DNA of 64,000 nt from Streptomyces halstedii (GTDB lineage: Bacteria; Actinomycetota; Actinomycetes; Streptomycetales; Streptomycetaceae): NCBI GenBank assembly GCA_000720535.1, contig JOAZ01000011.1, positions 1 through 64,000 on the forward strand. The letters run 5' to 3'. Of this stretch, positions 50,159 through 60,122 are shown in pieces (the stretch's first letter is position 1; each line of letters opens with the position of its first letter). Position numbers and translations under genes: made by a program. The notes beneath the pieces were generated by a model that saw only the letters and a list, made by a program, of their open reading frames with translations, did not search any database and had not been told where the DNA came from.

Positions 50159-53100
50159 GCGCGACGTACGACGACACCACGACGGGCACGCTGCTGGAGG
50201 CGGGCGCCGTGCTGCTTCCCGGCACGACCGCGCGGGAGGACGCCGACACCCTGACCGTGCGGTCCTACACGCATCCGGCCCTGGACGGCCGGCGCGTGGT
50301 CCGGCTGGTGCCCGGCACGCTCGGGGAGGCGGAGGACCTCGCGCTGGAGTTCCTGGGCCTGGCCCGCGAGCCGGAGGCCCCCGAGGTCGGGCAGGTGCGC
50401 CGGGAGACGCTCGGCTTCCCGGCCTGGGCGCTGGTCAACGACCCGGCCAACGGGCACCACGCGCTGGCCCTGGTCAAGGACGTCGAGCGGCTCGCCCGCC
50501 AGGCCAAGTCCCGCCCGGGGAACGCGAAGGCGGGCTTCGAGGCGCTCGGTGTCCGGCTCGGCCGGGCCGTCCCGCACTTCCTGCCCACGTTCTACGAGCA
50601 GGCGGCCCGGGTCTTCCTCCAGCACGAGAACACGACGTACGCCGCCGCCTTCTTCGGCAAGGCGCGCGAGGCGGAGCGTGTGCACGCGCTCGCGGTCGAC
50701 GAGGAGCGGCAGCGCGCGGTCTTCCTGGAGTTCGCGTTCGCCGGTGCGCTGACGGTCAAGGCGCTGAAGGAACACGTGCGGGACCTGTCCCGGCGGCTCG
50801 ACCCCGCCGAGGCGTGGGCGCAGTTCCGGCAGTTGACCGTGGAGCGCTGCGCGGCGGGAATGCCGCCGTACGCCTCGCTGCCGCAGGACGCCCGCGGTCT
50901 GGTCAGGGCCGCCGGTCTCGACCGGGTCGCCGAGGAGTGCGCGCTCGTCGCCGACCTGCTGGCCTCCCCGGCCGCCGTGCGGGCCCCGGCCTCCTTCTGG
51001 ACCGCCTACCGGGCCACGCTCCCGGTTCTCACCGGGCGCCGGCCGGAGGTGCGGACGCGGCTGCTGGAGATCATGCCCACCGGGCTGGGCCGCGGTGTCG
51101 AGGACGACGAGCTCTGGCTGACGCTGCTGGCGGAGAGCGGCGCGGAGGCGCTGCTGACCTCGGAGCCCGGCGACGGGCAGGCGGTGGACGCCGCGGACTG
51201 GCTGAGCCGCTGGTCGCTGCACCGCAAGCACGGCGCGTCCTGGTCGCGGAGCTCCCCGGCCACCCTGGCGCTCGTCGGGCGGATGGCGCCGCGGCTGCGG
51301 GCGGCCGGACGGCCCGTCGATCTGTTCAGCGGCCGCTGGCACGCGGGCGCGGACCTCGATCTGCTGGATCTGTGCGTGGCCGAGAACATTCCGCTCACGT
51401 TGCCCGCCGCCGGCGTGAACGTGCATCTGGCGCTGGATCAATGGCTGCCCGGCGCCACCGGGCCGTCCGTCCGGCGGGACCTGGTCGCCACCGGCGCCGA
51501 TCCGCGGTTCCGGGCTCTGCTGCACCGGGCGGTGGGCGCTCTGGGCAGCGGCCACCGGGCGCGCCGCGAGGTCCTGGCCGCCCTCGCCGCCCACCCCGTG
51601 CTGCGTGAGGTGGCGCGCGAGTGGCTGGAGGAGGCGGCCGGGGAGTACACCGGCGCGGTGGGTCTGCCCGGGGCCGGCACGGCGCTCGACCGTCTGCGCG
51701 CCTTCCGGGCGGTGGCCGCCGATGTCGCGCCCGGCGCCGTCGCCAGGACCGCCGGGCACGCGCTCGCGCCGCTGCTCGGCCGTACCCTGCGCGCCGGCAT
51801 CCTCGACGAACTGGGCTGGCCCGCCCTGGAGAAGGCGTTGCGGAAGCTCGACGCCGAGGTGCGCAAGGGCGAGGACAACACCCTGGCCGTGCACGAGGCC
51901 TGGCCCGCCCTGGTGCTGGTCCGTGGCCGCAGGGCGGTCGTCGTCGGGCCCGAGAAGGTGCTGCTCGAACACGACCTGTGCCTTCCGGACGAGATCGACC
52001 ACTGGCAGCGCCCCCGGTTCCGTTACGTGGACGGGGAACTGCTCGTGATGTGGCGGCAGGGCGGCAAGCAGTCGGCGTACTGGTCCGCCCGCCCGTCCGA
52101 CGTGTTCACGCTGGGCGGCGAACAGTTGGCCCAGTGGTGGTCGGGGCACGACGCCGAGACCGTGTCGATTCCGCTGCCGGGCGGCGGACGGGCCACCGGC
52201 GGCCGCGTGCTGCACGCGGGCGACACCGACCTGCCGCCCCGCCGCGCCGTCATCGGTGACGGAACCACCTGCTGGCGTCAGGGCAGGCAGGGCCGGCGGA
52301 CGCTGTGGCTGGAGTACGACCCGGCCACCGGCGCCCACGGGCGTGCGTCGCTGCCCGCCCTGCTGCGTTCCGGTGTCCTGGAGGGTGCTTCCCTGCTCAC
52401 GGACGCCTGCGAGGTGCTGCCCGTGCAACCGGGCCTGGAGGAGAGCCCGTTCGGCACGGACGGCACGGTGCTCGGCCGGTGGGTACGCGAGCAGGGCGAG
52501 GGGGCCGAGGCCCGGATGACGGCCGGGACGCCGGACGGCCGGACGGTCACCCTGCGCGCGGACGGCGACGGCCGCATCCCGGGGGTCCCGCTGGGCGCGC
52601 TGCGGCTGCCCGGCCGGGCCGCACCGTTCGCCGTGCGGACGCGTGCGGACATCTCCCTGTTCGCCGGGGCCGGGAGTTCCGGTGCGGGACCGCTCGGCCG
52701 GGTCACGCCGTGCGAGCGGGGCGGCGAGTTCGCCGCCGGTACCCGGCTCGTGCCGCCGGTCGCCTTCTGGCACGCGCTGCGCCCTCGCGACGAGCGGGGC
52801 TCGGCCGTGCTGCGCGCGCTGACCGACGAGCGGGCCGGCGAGCTGATGCGGGCCGCCGCGGAGGCGTTGGCCCAGCGGCAGGAAGCACTGACCCAGGCCC
52901 GGTCGGACGATGCCGCCAAGGCCGCCGTACCGTCCGCGGACGAGGCCGTCCTGCGTGCCGTGACCCGGCTCCTGCCGCGGCTCACCGCGCAGCCGCTGCT
53001 GATCGGTGTCGCCGCGCTCGTCCGTTCGGCACTGCGCCTCGCCGACTCCGCGGCCACGTTCACGGCACCGCCCGTGGAGCAGCCGCCGTCCCGGCGGAAA

Positions 53101-55143
53101 CAGGGGATGTTCGCGGACTACGCGCCCGAGCACGGCGAGGACCATCTGATGCGGAACGCGACCTCCCGCGTCGCGAACCTGCACGGAGGGTGGGGCGGTG
53201 AGCGGTTCGGCGTGCTGCGTCAGATCCGGGCGGTGAACCATGTGCTGTCCGGGAAACCCGCGGACGGCAAGCCGCTGCCCGACCCCGAGCGGCTCACCGC
53301 TCTGGGCGACGGCTGGCGCAGTGAGGAGTTCACCGTCCCCGGCATCGGCACGGTGTGGACGGATGCCCTGGCCGTGCTGCGGCCGCTGGCGTACCGGGCC
53401 GCCACCCCCGCCTTGGGCGCCGACGAACGCGAGGCGCTGCTCCTGCTGTTCGGGGCGGTCCTCGAAGGTCCGCTGGCCACGCCGGGCGACACGCTCCGCG
53501 AGGTCGTGCTGAGCGAGCCGCACGACAAGCGGCAGCGCACGGGGCAGGTACTGCGCCGTGACGGCCGCACCGTGGTCGTGCTCGGCTGCCAGAACGCCGA
53601 CGCGGGGCAGAACCGGGTGGACTGGCTCGCGCTGGACCACGACCCGTCGGGTGCCTTCGGGGCGGTGGCCCACTTCACGCTGGAGCGGGAGACCCGGCAC
53701 GCCTCGACGATCACCGCCGAACACCTGGCCGAGGTCGTCCGCCTGGTCCGGGACAAGGGAGCCGCGCCCTGGCTGCCCGAGGCTCCCGAGGCGTTCGCGT
53801 CCGCCGCGCGCGACGGGCTCGGTCCGCTCCAGGCCGGTGTGCTGCTGGCCGCCGAACCGTCCCCGTGGGAGGCGGCGGCGCTCGCCGCCGTCGGCCTGAA
53901 GCGGCGGCAGGTGCAGGCCGGTGAGGACCTGCTGGCCCCGGTCGGCCACGCGGACCGGGTGGCACTCGTCGGTGCGCTGCTCCCCCGGGACCCCGCCGAT
54001 CTGTGGGTGTCCGGCCCGGACACGGCGGCGGCGGGCCGGATGTGGGTGGAGCGGCTGGGCCATCTGGTCCGCCTGCCGGAGCACATCGCGGGGGAACTGG
54101 CGGGGGCGCCCGTCGCCTCGGTGGAGGCGGTGCTGAACCCCCGGCAGACCCCCTGGCTCAGCCGGAGCACGGTTCAGCGGCCGGACAAGGACGGCAACCT
54201 GGTCGCCGCGGATCCCTCGGCCGTACCCGCACGGCACACCGTCCAGCACGCCGTCGGCGCCCTGGCCTCCCTCGCCTACGTCCTGCCGTACGGGCACCCG
54301 CTGCGCGCGGCCCTGCCGGACGGTCTGGCCGCGCTGCGCCGCCGCTTCACCGACCCGGAGCTGCTGCTCGACCTCGACATCGAGTGGACGGAACAGGGGC
54401 GTTCCACCGCCCGGGAGCTCCGCACGGCGTACGGGCTCCCCGCCTCCGGGCAGGCCGACGCGCAGGGGTTCACCCGGGTCGGTGAGGCGATCGTCCTGCG
54501 GCCCTGGTTCCAGGACACCGAGACCGTTCTGGTCCGGCCGGCCGGACTCACCGGCTGCGACGACCCCGTGTTCGGGCTCGTCGAGGGACTGGTCCACGCC
54601 GGACGCTCCGGGGGGATGCGGGCTCTGCGCACCGTCCTGGGCGACGACCTCCTCCGTGCTGTCACCGCGGGCGCCGGGCGACCCGCGGGATACGCCCAGG
54701 ACCCCCTGGTCAGCGTGCCCGGTCTCGTCGCGGAGGTGGCGTCGGCGCACGGTCTGGGCGAGGACGCGGCCGCTCTCTACCTCCAGTTGCTGGCACTGCC
54801 GGACCCCACGGACCGCAATCGCGCCCGGTGGACCGGCTGGAAGCCGGCGCGGGCCAAGAGGGCCCGCGCCGAACTGGCCGCGACGGACCTGGTGGTCGAG
54901 GCCAAGCGCCCGCGGGCCGGACGCACGCTCTTCCTGCCCGGTGGCTGGCTCGACCTCAAGTCCCCCGCGCTGCCGGTGGAGGCCTGGAAGGAAGGGCTCT
55001 ACGCCGTGGACGCACACGCGCGGTCCGTCCCGCCGGTTCCGGTGGACGAGCTGTTCCACCGCGCCTGGGAGCGGGTTCGCACCGAGGACGCCCCGGCGTA
55101 CGAGCAGCTCACCACCCGTGCCACCCGCAAGGGGCGCCGATGA
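50155..55143 (+). CDS. very large unknown protein (1662 aa) of the MoxR/VWA operon
   Basis: A 1662-residue soluble protein, coupled to the DUF4132 gene by a 4-base overlap and followed by the MoxR gene after 88 bases. The first 500 residues are helical with repeat-like units (FYEQAARVFLQHENTTYAAAFFGKAREAERVH; LTLLAESGAEALL), recalling TPR/HEAT solenoids; the middle (about 590-760) is beta-rich with many Trp, Gly and Arg (RRAVVVGPEKVLL, FRYVDGELLVMWRQGG); later parts repeat both themes. No catalytic motif, signal peptide or membrane span was found. By position and size it is the likely substrate-recognition or scaffold component handled by the MoxR-VWA pair. Family not recognised. Confidence 0.85.
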   Translation: MSATYDDTTTGTLLEAGAVLLPGTTAREDADTLTVRSYTHPALDGRRVVRLVPGTLGEAEDLALEFLGLAREPEAPEVGQVRRETLGFPAWALVNDPANGHHALALVKDVERLARQAKSRPGNAKAGFEALGVRLGRAVPHFLPTFYEQAARVFLQHENTTYAAAFFGKAREAERVHALAVDEERQRAVFLEFAFAGALTVKALKEHVRDLSRRLDPAEAWAQFRQLTVERCAAGMPPYASLPQDARGLVRAAGLDRVAEECALVADLLASPAAVRAPASFWTAYRATLPVLTGRRPEVRTRLLEIMPTGLGRGVEDDELWLTLLAESGAEALLTSEPGDGQAVDAADWLSRWSLHRKHGASWSRSSPATLALVGRMAPRLRAAGRPVDLFSGRWHAGADLDLLDLCVAENIPLTLPAAGVNVHLALDQWLPGATGPSVRRDLVATGADPRFRALLHRAVGALGSGHRARREVLAALAAHPVLREVAREWLEEAAGEYTGAVGLPGAGTALDRLRAFRAVAADVAPGAVARTAGHALAPLLGRTLRAGILDELGWPALEKALRKLDAEVRKGEDNTLAVHEAWPALVLVRGRRAVVVGPEKVLLEHDLCLPDEIDHWQRPRFRYVDGELLVMWRQGGKQSAYWSARPSDVFTLGGEQLAQWWSGHDAETVSIPLPGGGRATGGRVLHAGDTDLPPRRAVIGDGTTCWRQGRQGRRTLWLEYDPATGAHGRASLPALLRSGVLEGASLLTDACEVLPVQPGLEESPFGTDGTVLGRWVREQGEGAEARMTAGTPDGRTVTLRADGDGRIPGVPLGALRLPGRAAPFAVRTRADISLFAGAGSSGAGPLGRVTPCERGGEFAAGTRLVPPVAFWHALRPRDERGSAVLRALTDERAGELMRAAAEALAQRQEALTQARSDDAAKAAVPSADEAVLRAVTRLLPRLTAQPLLIGVAALVRSALRLADSAATFTAPPVEQPPSRRKQGMFADYAPEHGEDHLMRNATSRVANLHGGWGGERFGVLRQIRAVNHVLSGKPADGKPLPDPERLTALGDGWRSEEFTVPGIGTVWTDALAVLRPLAYRAATPALGADEREALLLLFGAVLEGPLATPGDTLREVVLSEPHDKRQRTGQVLRRDGRTVVVLGCQNADAGQNRVDWLALDHDPSGAFGAVAHFTLERETRHASTITAEHLAEVVRLVRDKGAAPWLPEAPEAFASAARDGLGPLQAGVLLAAEPSPWEAAALAAVGLKRRQVQAGEDLLAPVGHADRVALVGALLPRDPADLWVSGPDTAAAGRMWVERLGHLVRLPEHIAGELAGAPVASVEAVLNPRQTPWLSRSTVQRPDKDGNLVAADPSAVPARHTVQHAVGALASLAYVLPYGHPLRAALPDGLAALRRRFTDPELLLDLDIEWTEQGRSTARELRTAYGLPASGQADAQGFTRVGEAIVLRPWFQDTETVLVRPAGLTGCDDPVFGLVEGLVHAGRSGGMRALRTVLGDDLLRAVTAGAGRPAGYAQDPLVSVPGLVAEVASAHGLGEDAAALYLQLLALPDPTDRNRARWTGWKPARAKRARAELAATDLVVEAKRPRAGRTLFLPGGWLDLKSPALPVEAWKEGLYAVDAHARSVPPVPVDELFHRAWERVRTEDAPAYEQLTTRATRKGRR

Positions 55144-55231
55144 GGTGCGCCCGGCCGCTCGTCCCCGGAAGTGGCGGGCCACGCCCGGCCACCGCAACCA
55201 CCATCCGTACCACCCCGAAGGGCCCCAGCCG

Positions 55232-56401
55232 ATGACCACCGCCCTCGCTGCCGGAGCGACCCGCCAGATCGTTCCGCCGGAGGACCGCCACTCCACCGAA
55301 CTGGCCTTCCTCGCCGCGTACGACACGGGGCCGCGCCCACCGGCCTGGCGCCTCACCCCTCGTGCCGTCGTCACGTTCGTCATGGGCAGTGACGGCCGTG
55401 CGCTCAGGCTGCCCGACGAGGCGGAGGCGCCTGCCGGAGTGCCGCGCCGCCTCACGGTGCGGGGCAAGTTCGTCGGTGACCGCGCCCTGGTGGAACGGTG
55501 TGTCGTCACCCTCGCCGGTGAGCGCGGGCTGCTGCTCGTCGGCGAGCCCGGCACCGCCAAGTCGATGCTCTCCGAGCTGCTGTCCGCCGCGGTGTGCGGT
55601 ACCAGCGGGCTGGTGGTGCAGGGCACCGCCGGGACGACCGAGGACCAGCTCAAGTACGGCTGGAACTACGCCCTGTTGCTGGCACAGGGGCCGAGCCCGC
55701 AGGCGCTGGTGCCCTCGCCGGTGCTCACCGCGATGACCCGGGGCGCCGTCGCCCGGGTCGAGGAGGTCACCCGCTGTCTGCCCGAGGTGCAGGACTCCCT
55801 GGTGTCGCTGCTGTCCGAGCGCCGCATCGCCGTCCCCGAGCTGGCGGGCACGGACGACGCGCTGGCCCACGCCGCGCCCGGTTTCAGCCTCATCGCCACG
55901 GCCAACCTGCGCGACAAGGGTGTGTCCGAGATGTCCGCCGCGCTCAAGCGCCGCTTCAACTTCGAGACGGTGGGCCCCATCGCGGACCTGGAAGCCGAGA
56001 CGGCGCTGGTGCGTGCGCAGGCCCGTGCCTCCGTGGAACGGGCCCGAGCGCCCTTCCAGGTCGACGACACCGTCCTGGAGGCGCTGGTCACGGCCTTCCG
56101 CGATCTGCGGGAAGGACGGTCGGCCGAGGGCTGGGAGGTGGAGCGGCCGTCCACGGTGATGAGCACGGCCGAAGCCGTGTCCGTGGCCGGTGCGCTGGCG
56201 CTGTCGGCGGCGTACTTCCCCGGTGACCGTGACGTGCTGGACCTGCTGCCGGGCCACCTGCTGGGTGTCGTGCGCAAGGACGACCCGGCCGACGCCGCCC
56301 GGCTGCGCGGCTACTGGGACGGCCCGGTGCGGCGCCGTGCCGAGCAGGGGGCCGCCACCTGGCGCACCTTGTGGGACCTGCGCACGGTCCTGGAAGGCTG
56401 A
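55232..56401 (+). CDS. MoxR-type AAA+ ATPase
   Basis: A 389-residue AAA+ ATPase of the MoxR/YehL kind. Walker A GEPGTAKS is at 104-111, the Walker B strand reads GAVARVEEVTR (about 171-181; Glu where Asp-Glu is usual), sensor 1 is in FSLIATANLRDKG, and the arginine finger is in AALKRRFNFETV. MoxR proteins form hexamers that remodel target proteins together with VWA-domain partners; a VWA protein is encoded next. ATG 55232 follows the 1662-residue gene by 88 bases, and the VWA gene starts 4 bases after its stop. Confidence 0.95.
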   Translation: MTTALAAGATRQIVPPEDRHSTELAFLAAYDTGPRPPAWRLTPRAVVTFVMGSDGRALRLPDEAEAPAGVPRRLTVRGKFVGDRALVERCVVTLAGERGLLLVGEPGTAKSMLSELLSAAVCGTSGLVVQGTAGTTEDQLKYGWNYALLLAQGPSPQALVPSPVLTAMTRGAVARVEEVTRCLPEVQDSLVSLLSERRIAVPELAGTDDALAHAAPGFSLIATANLRDKGVSEMSAALKRRFNFETVGPIADLEAETALVRAQARASVERARAPFQVDDTVLEALVTAFRDLREGRSAEGWEVERPSTVMSTAEAVSVAGALALSAAYFPGDRDVLDLLPGHLLGVVRKDDPADAARLRGYWDGPVRRRAEQGAATWRTLWDLRTVLEG

Positions 56402-56405
56402 TCCC

Positions 56406-59400
56406 GTGTCTCTCGCTCCCCTCTCCCCCGAGGCGGCCGTCGCCGCCCTGACCGGCCCGGCGGGGCCGTACCTCATCGGTGTACGGCACCACGCGCCGTC
56501 GCTGGCCGCGGTGGTGCCCGCGCTCCTCGACGAGGCGCGGCCCGACGTGCTGCTCGTCGAGCTCCCCGCCGAGGCGCAGGACTGGCTGCCCTGGCTGGCG
56601 CACGAGGAGACGCGTGCCCCGGTCGCTCTGGCCGCTGTCCCCGGCGACGGACGGGGCGGCCCCGCCTTCTATCCCTTCGCCGACTTCTCACCCGAGCTGG
56701 CGGCGATCCGCTGGGCCGCGCGGCACGGGGTCCCGGTGGTCGCCTGCGATCTCCCGCTGGCCGACCGCCTCCTCGGCGAGACCCGGTCTGGGCAAGGGGA
56801 GCCGGGAGAAGGGGAGCCGGAACCGGAGGCCGGGGCCCGGGAGCGGGAGCCCGCCGCCGGTCTGGCCGCCGCACTGCGCGACGGTCTCACCGGCCGCCCC
56901 GGCGACGACCTGTGGGACCGGCTGGTGGAGGCCATGGCGCCGGGCTCGACGCCGGAGGCCCTGCGCAGGGCCGCCCTGGTGACCGGGTGGGCGCTGAGGC
57001 AGGACGCCGCCGCCTCCGGTGGGCTCGACGCGCTGGATCTCCGGCGCGAGTGGTGGATGCGTTCCCGCCTGGCCGAGGCCACCGCCGACGGTGCGCGCGC
57101 CGCCATGGTGGTGGGCGCCTTCCACGCTCCGGCACTCGTGGACTCCGCCCGGTCGGGGGCCGGGGCCGACCCCGCCATGACCGGCCCGCTTCCGGCCGGT
57201 ACGGCTCCCGGTGGGCGGACTCCGCCCGGGGAGGCCGCCGGACCGTTGCGGGGGCCGCGTCCCTCCGAGCCGTGCCGGCCGGACGGCCGGGCCTCCCGGA
57301 CGCCACCCGTACCGTGCCCGTCCAAGGGCGGGCCGGGGTGGACGACCTCTCTCATCCCCTACACCTACGCGCTCCTCGACGAACGTTCCGGCTACCCGGC
57401 GGGCATCCGTGACCCGGAGTGGCAGCACATGGTCCTGGGCGCGGCGGGCGATCCCGCCGCGCTGGAGGAGGCGCTGACCCGTGCGGCCGTGCGGATCTGC
57501 GCGGAACTGCGCGCGCTGGGCCATCCGTCGGGCCCCGCCGACGCGCGGGAGATCGTCCGGCTCGCGGGGGACCTGGCCCGGTTGCGGGGGCTGCCCGCGG
57601 CCGGGCGGGGTGAGCTGGTGGAGGCGGTCCAGACGGTGCTGGCGCAGGGCGAGCCCTACGGCCGGGGCCGGGCCGTGGCACGGGCGATGGAGAGGGTGCT
57701 GGTCGGCACCCGCGCCGGGCGCCCCACACCGCGCTCGCCGCGCAGCGGTCTCGGCCCGGCCGTGGAGGCGGAGCTGGCCGCGCTGGGACTCCCCGGCCCC
57801 AAGGAGTCGGGGCCGGGTTCGGCGCGTGACCTCCGGCTGGACCCGCTCCGGTCCGGCCTGGACCGGCGCCGGGAGCTGCTGCTGCGCCGGCTCGCGGTGT
57901 GCGGTGTGCCGTACGCCGAGGCCAAGGAGGTCGTCGGCGCGGGCGGCGCGGATGCTCTCACCTCGCGGTGGGAGGTGCGCTGGACACCTGCCACCGCCGC
58001 CATGCTGACCGCCGCCGGTGTCCGGGGTGTCACCGCGGCGCAGGCCGCCGAGGGCGTGCTGCGTGAGAGGCGCCATGCCGAGCGGGAGGAGGGCGGCCCC
58101 ACCGCCGCGCAGACCTCGGACGGACTGGAGCAGGCGGCGCGGTGCGGTCTGTCCACGCTCACCGACGAGCGGCTCGCCGACACCGCCGCCGTGTTGCCGC
58201 ACTCGGCCACCCTTCCTGAGCTCCTCTCCGCGCTGGCGCTGCTGGACCGGCTGCGGGCCGGTCATGTCCCGGGGCTCGAAGCCGACGAGGGCCGCTCCCG
58301 CCGGGCGGCCGCCGTGACCGAGTCGCTCATGGCCGCCGCGGTGCGTCAGCTGGACGGCCTGACCGGCGCGGAGGACCCGGACGACGCCCGCGCCCTGGTC
58401 GAACTCGCCCACCGCGCGGACCTCGTGGGCGGCACACGGCTCACCGCGGCCGTCGCCCGGCTGGCCGCCGACGGCTCACCGCTGATGCGCGGCGCCGCCG
58501 GTGCCGTCCGGGTGCTGCTGGGCCACGAGGTACCCGGCGAGCTGGGCCGCCGGGTGGCCTCCTGGCTCGACACGGCGGGCGATCCGGAGTCCCGCTCGGC
58601 CCTCGCCGCCCGGCTCACGGGGCTGCTCAGCGCGGCGGGCCCGCTGCTGGAATCAGCGGCGCCCGCGTTGGAGCCGCTGCTCGACCGGGTGTCGGAGCTG
58701 TCCGACCGGGACTTCCTCGACCGGCTTCCCGCGCTGCGGGGCGGCTTCGACACGCTGAGTCCCGCGGCCCGCGAACGCCTGCTCGACACCGTCGAAGAGC
58801 GTCTGGAGGACACCCACCTGGGCGACACCGGGCACGTCGACCCGGTCACCCTGGCCCTGTGGACCGCCGCGGACCTGGCGGCCCGCGAGACGCTGGCCGC
58901 GCAGGGCCTCCTCCTGCCGCCCCCGCGTCCGACAGCCCTGGCCCCCACCGCCGACACGGCCACCGGGGAGGGTCACGGTGCCGGCGGCCACGGCCACGCC
59001 CCCCGTACGGGACGGCGCATCGCGCCCGCCGACCGCTGGAGGCTGGTCCTGGGCCGCCGTACCGACAGGCTCCCCGAGTCGGCCCGCCCCCTGGCCACCG
59101 CGTTGGACGAGCTGTACGGCAGCGGACGCGGCGAGGGCAGCAGGGGCGGCCTCACCGGCACGGGACGGGGCGGCGGCCGCGAGGCGCCCTATCCCGGGGT
59201 GCGGGAGTGGTCCGAGGAACTGGCGGCCCTGTTCGGGCCGGGCATCCGGGAGGAGGTGCTGGCCGCGGCCGCCGCGGCGGGCCGGCACGACACGCTTGCC
59301 GAACTGGATCCACACGGCGTACGGCCGTCCGTCGATCTGCTGCGCTCCGTGCTCCGGCACGCGGGAGGGCTGCCCGAGAGCCGGCTCGCCGCGCTGCGCC

Positions 59401-60122
59401 CGCTCGTCCGGCGGCTGGTGGAGGCACTGACCCGGCAGTTGGCCACGCGACTGCGTCCCGCGCTGCACGGCACGGTGCTGCCGCGCCCGAGCAGACGGCC
59501 CGGGGGCGGCCTCGACCTGCCCCGGACACTCCGGGCCAACCTGGCGACGGCACGGCGCGGACCGGACGGCGTGGTGCGGGTGATTCCGGAGCACCCGGTC
59601 TTCCGCACGCGCGCCCGGCGCACGGCGGACTGGCGGCTGATCCTGGTCACCGACGTGTCGGGGTCCATGGAGCCGTCCACGATCTGGGCCGCGCTCACGG
59701 CCTCGGTACTGGCCGGGGTGCCCGCGATCTCCACGCACTTCCTGGCCTTCTCCACCGAGGTCATCGACCTCACCGACCACGTGGACGATCCGCTGTCCCT
59801 GCTGCTGGAGGTCAGCGTGGGCGGTGGCACCCACATCGCGGCGGGTCTCCGTCACGCCCGGGAGCTGGTCGCGGTGCCGTCCCGGACCCTCGTCGTGGTC
59901 ATCAGCGACTTCGAGGAGGGCTATCCGGTCGGTGGGCTGCTCACCGAGGTCCGCGCCCTGGCCGGTGCCGGATGCCACGTCCTGGGCTGTGCGAGTCTCG
60001 ACGACTCGGGGCGGCCCCGCTACTCCACCGGGATCGCGGCGCAGGTGGTCGCGGCCGGGATGCCGGTGGCCGCTCTCAGTCCGCTCGAACTCGCCCGCTG
60101 GGTTGGGGAGAAGATCGCATGA
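56406..60122 (+). CDS. DUF5682 - VWA fusion protein (1238 aa)
   Basis: A 1238-residue protein starting at GTG 56406. Residues about 1-300 and beyond match DUF5682: YLIGVRHHAPSLAAVVPALL, RPDVLLVELPAEAQDW, VPVVACDLPLAD, AMVVGAFHAPALV. A low-complexity Pro/Gly/Arg linker is found around 260-310. The last 250 residues hold a von Willebrand A domain with the MIDAS motif DVSGS (VTDVSGSMEPS), the threonine in GGGTHI and the acid in VVISDFEEG, so metal-dependent partner binding is intact. In E. coli the corresponding parts seem to be two proteins (YehM and YehP). The stop overlaps the next ATG (ATGA). Confidence 0.92.
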   Translation: MSLAPLSPEAAVAALTGPAGPYLIGVRHHAPSLAAVVPALLDEARPDVLLVELPAEAQDWLPWLAHEETRAPVALAAVPGDGRGGPAFYPFADFSPELAAIRWAARHGVPVVACDLPLADRLLGETRSGQGEPGEGEPEPEAGAREREPAAGLAAALRDGLTGRPGDDLWDRLVEAMAPGSTPEALRRAALVTGWALRQDAAASGGLDALDLRREWWMRSRLAEATADGARAAMVVGAFHAPALVDSARSGAGADPAMTGPLPAGTAPGGRTPPGEAAGPLRGPRPSEPCRPDGRASRTPPVPCPSKGGPGWTTSLIPYTYALLDERSGYPAGIRDPEWQHMVLGAAGDPAALEEALTRAAVRICAELRALGHPSGPADAREIVRLAGDLARLRGLPAAGRGELVEAVQTVLAQGEPYGRGRAVARAMERVLVGTRAGRPTPRSPRSGLGPAVEAELAALGLPGPKESGPGSARDLRLDPLRSGLDRRRELLLRRLAVCGVPYAEAKEVVGAGGADALTSRWEVRWTPATAAMLTAAGVRGVTAAQAAEGVLRERRHAEREEGGPTAAQTSDGLEQAARCGLSTLTDERLADTAAVLPHSATLPELLSALALLDRLRAGHVPGLEADEGRSRRAAAVTESLMAAAVRQLDGLTGAEDPDDARALVELAHRADLVGGTRLTAAVARLAADGSPLMRGAAGAVRVLLGHEVPGELGRRVASWLDTAGDPESRSALAARLTGLLSAAGPLLESAAPALEPLLDRVSELSDRDFLDRLPALRGGFDTLSPAARERLLDTVEERLEDTHLGDTGHVDPVTLALWTAADLAARETLAAQGLLLPPPRPTALAPTADTATGEGHGAGGHGHAPRTGRRIAPADRWRLVLGRRTDRLPESARPLATALDELYGSGRGEGSRGGLTGTGRGGGREAPYPGVREWSEELAALFGPGIREEVLAAAAAAGRHDTLAELDPHGVRPSVDLLRSVLRHAGGLPESRLAALRPLVRRLVEALTRQLATRLRPALHGTVLPRPSRRPGGGLDLPRTLRANLATARRGPDGVVRVIPEHPVFRTRARRTADWRLILVTDVSGSMEPSTIWAALTASVLAGVPAISTHFLAFSTEVIDLTDHVDDPLSLLLEVSVGGGTHIAAGLRHARELVAVPSRTLVVVISDFEEGYPVGGLLTEVRALAGAGCHVLGCASLDDSGRPRYSTGIAAQVVAAGMPVAALSPLELARWVGEKIA

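Noticed and set aside
50065-55653. A minus-strand open frame of more than 1800 codons antisense to the 1662-aa gene
   Set aside because: It arises from the strong G/C third-position bias of the plus-strand gene. It is Arg/Gly/His/Gln-rich with no domain, and the plus strand has coupled starts and neighbours.
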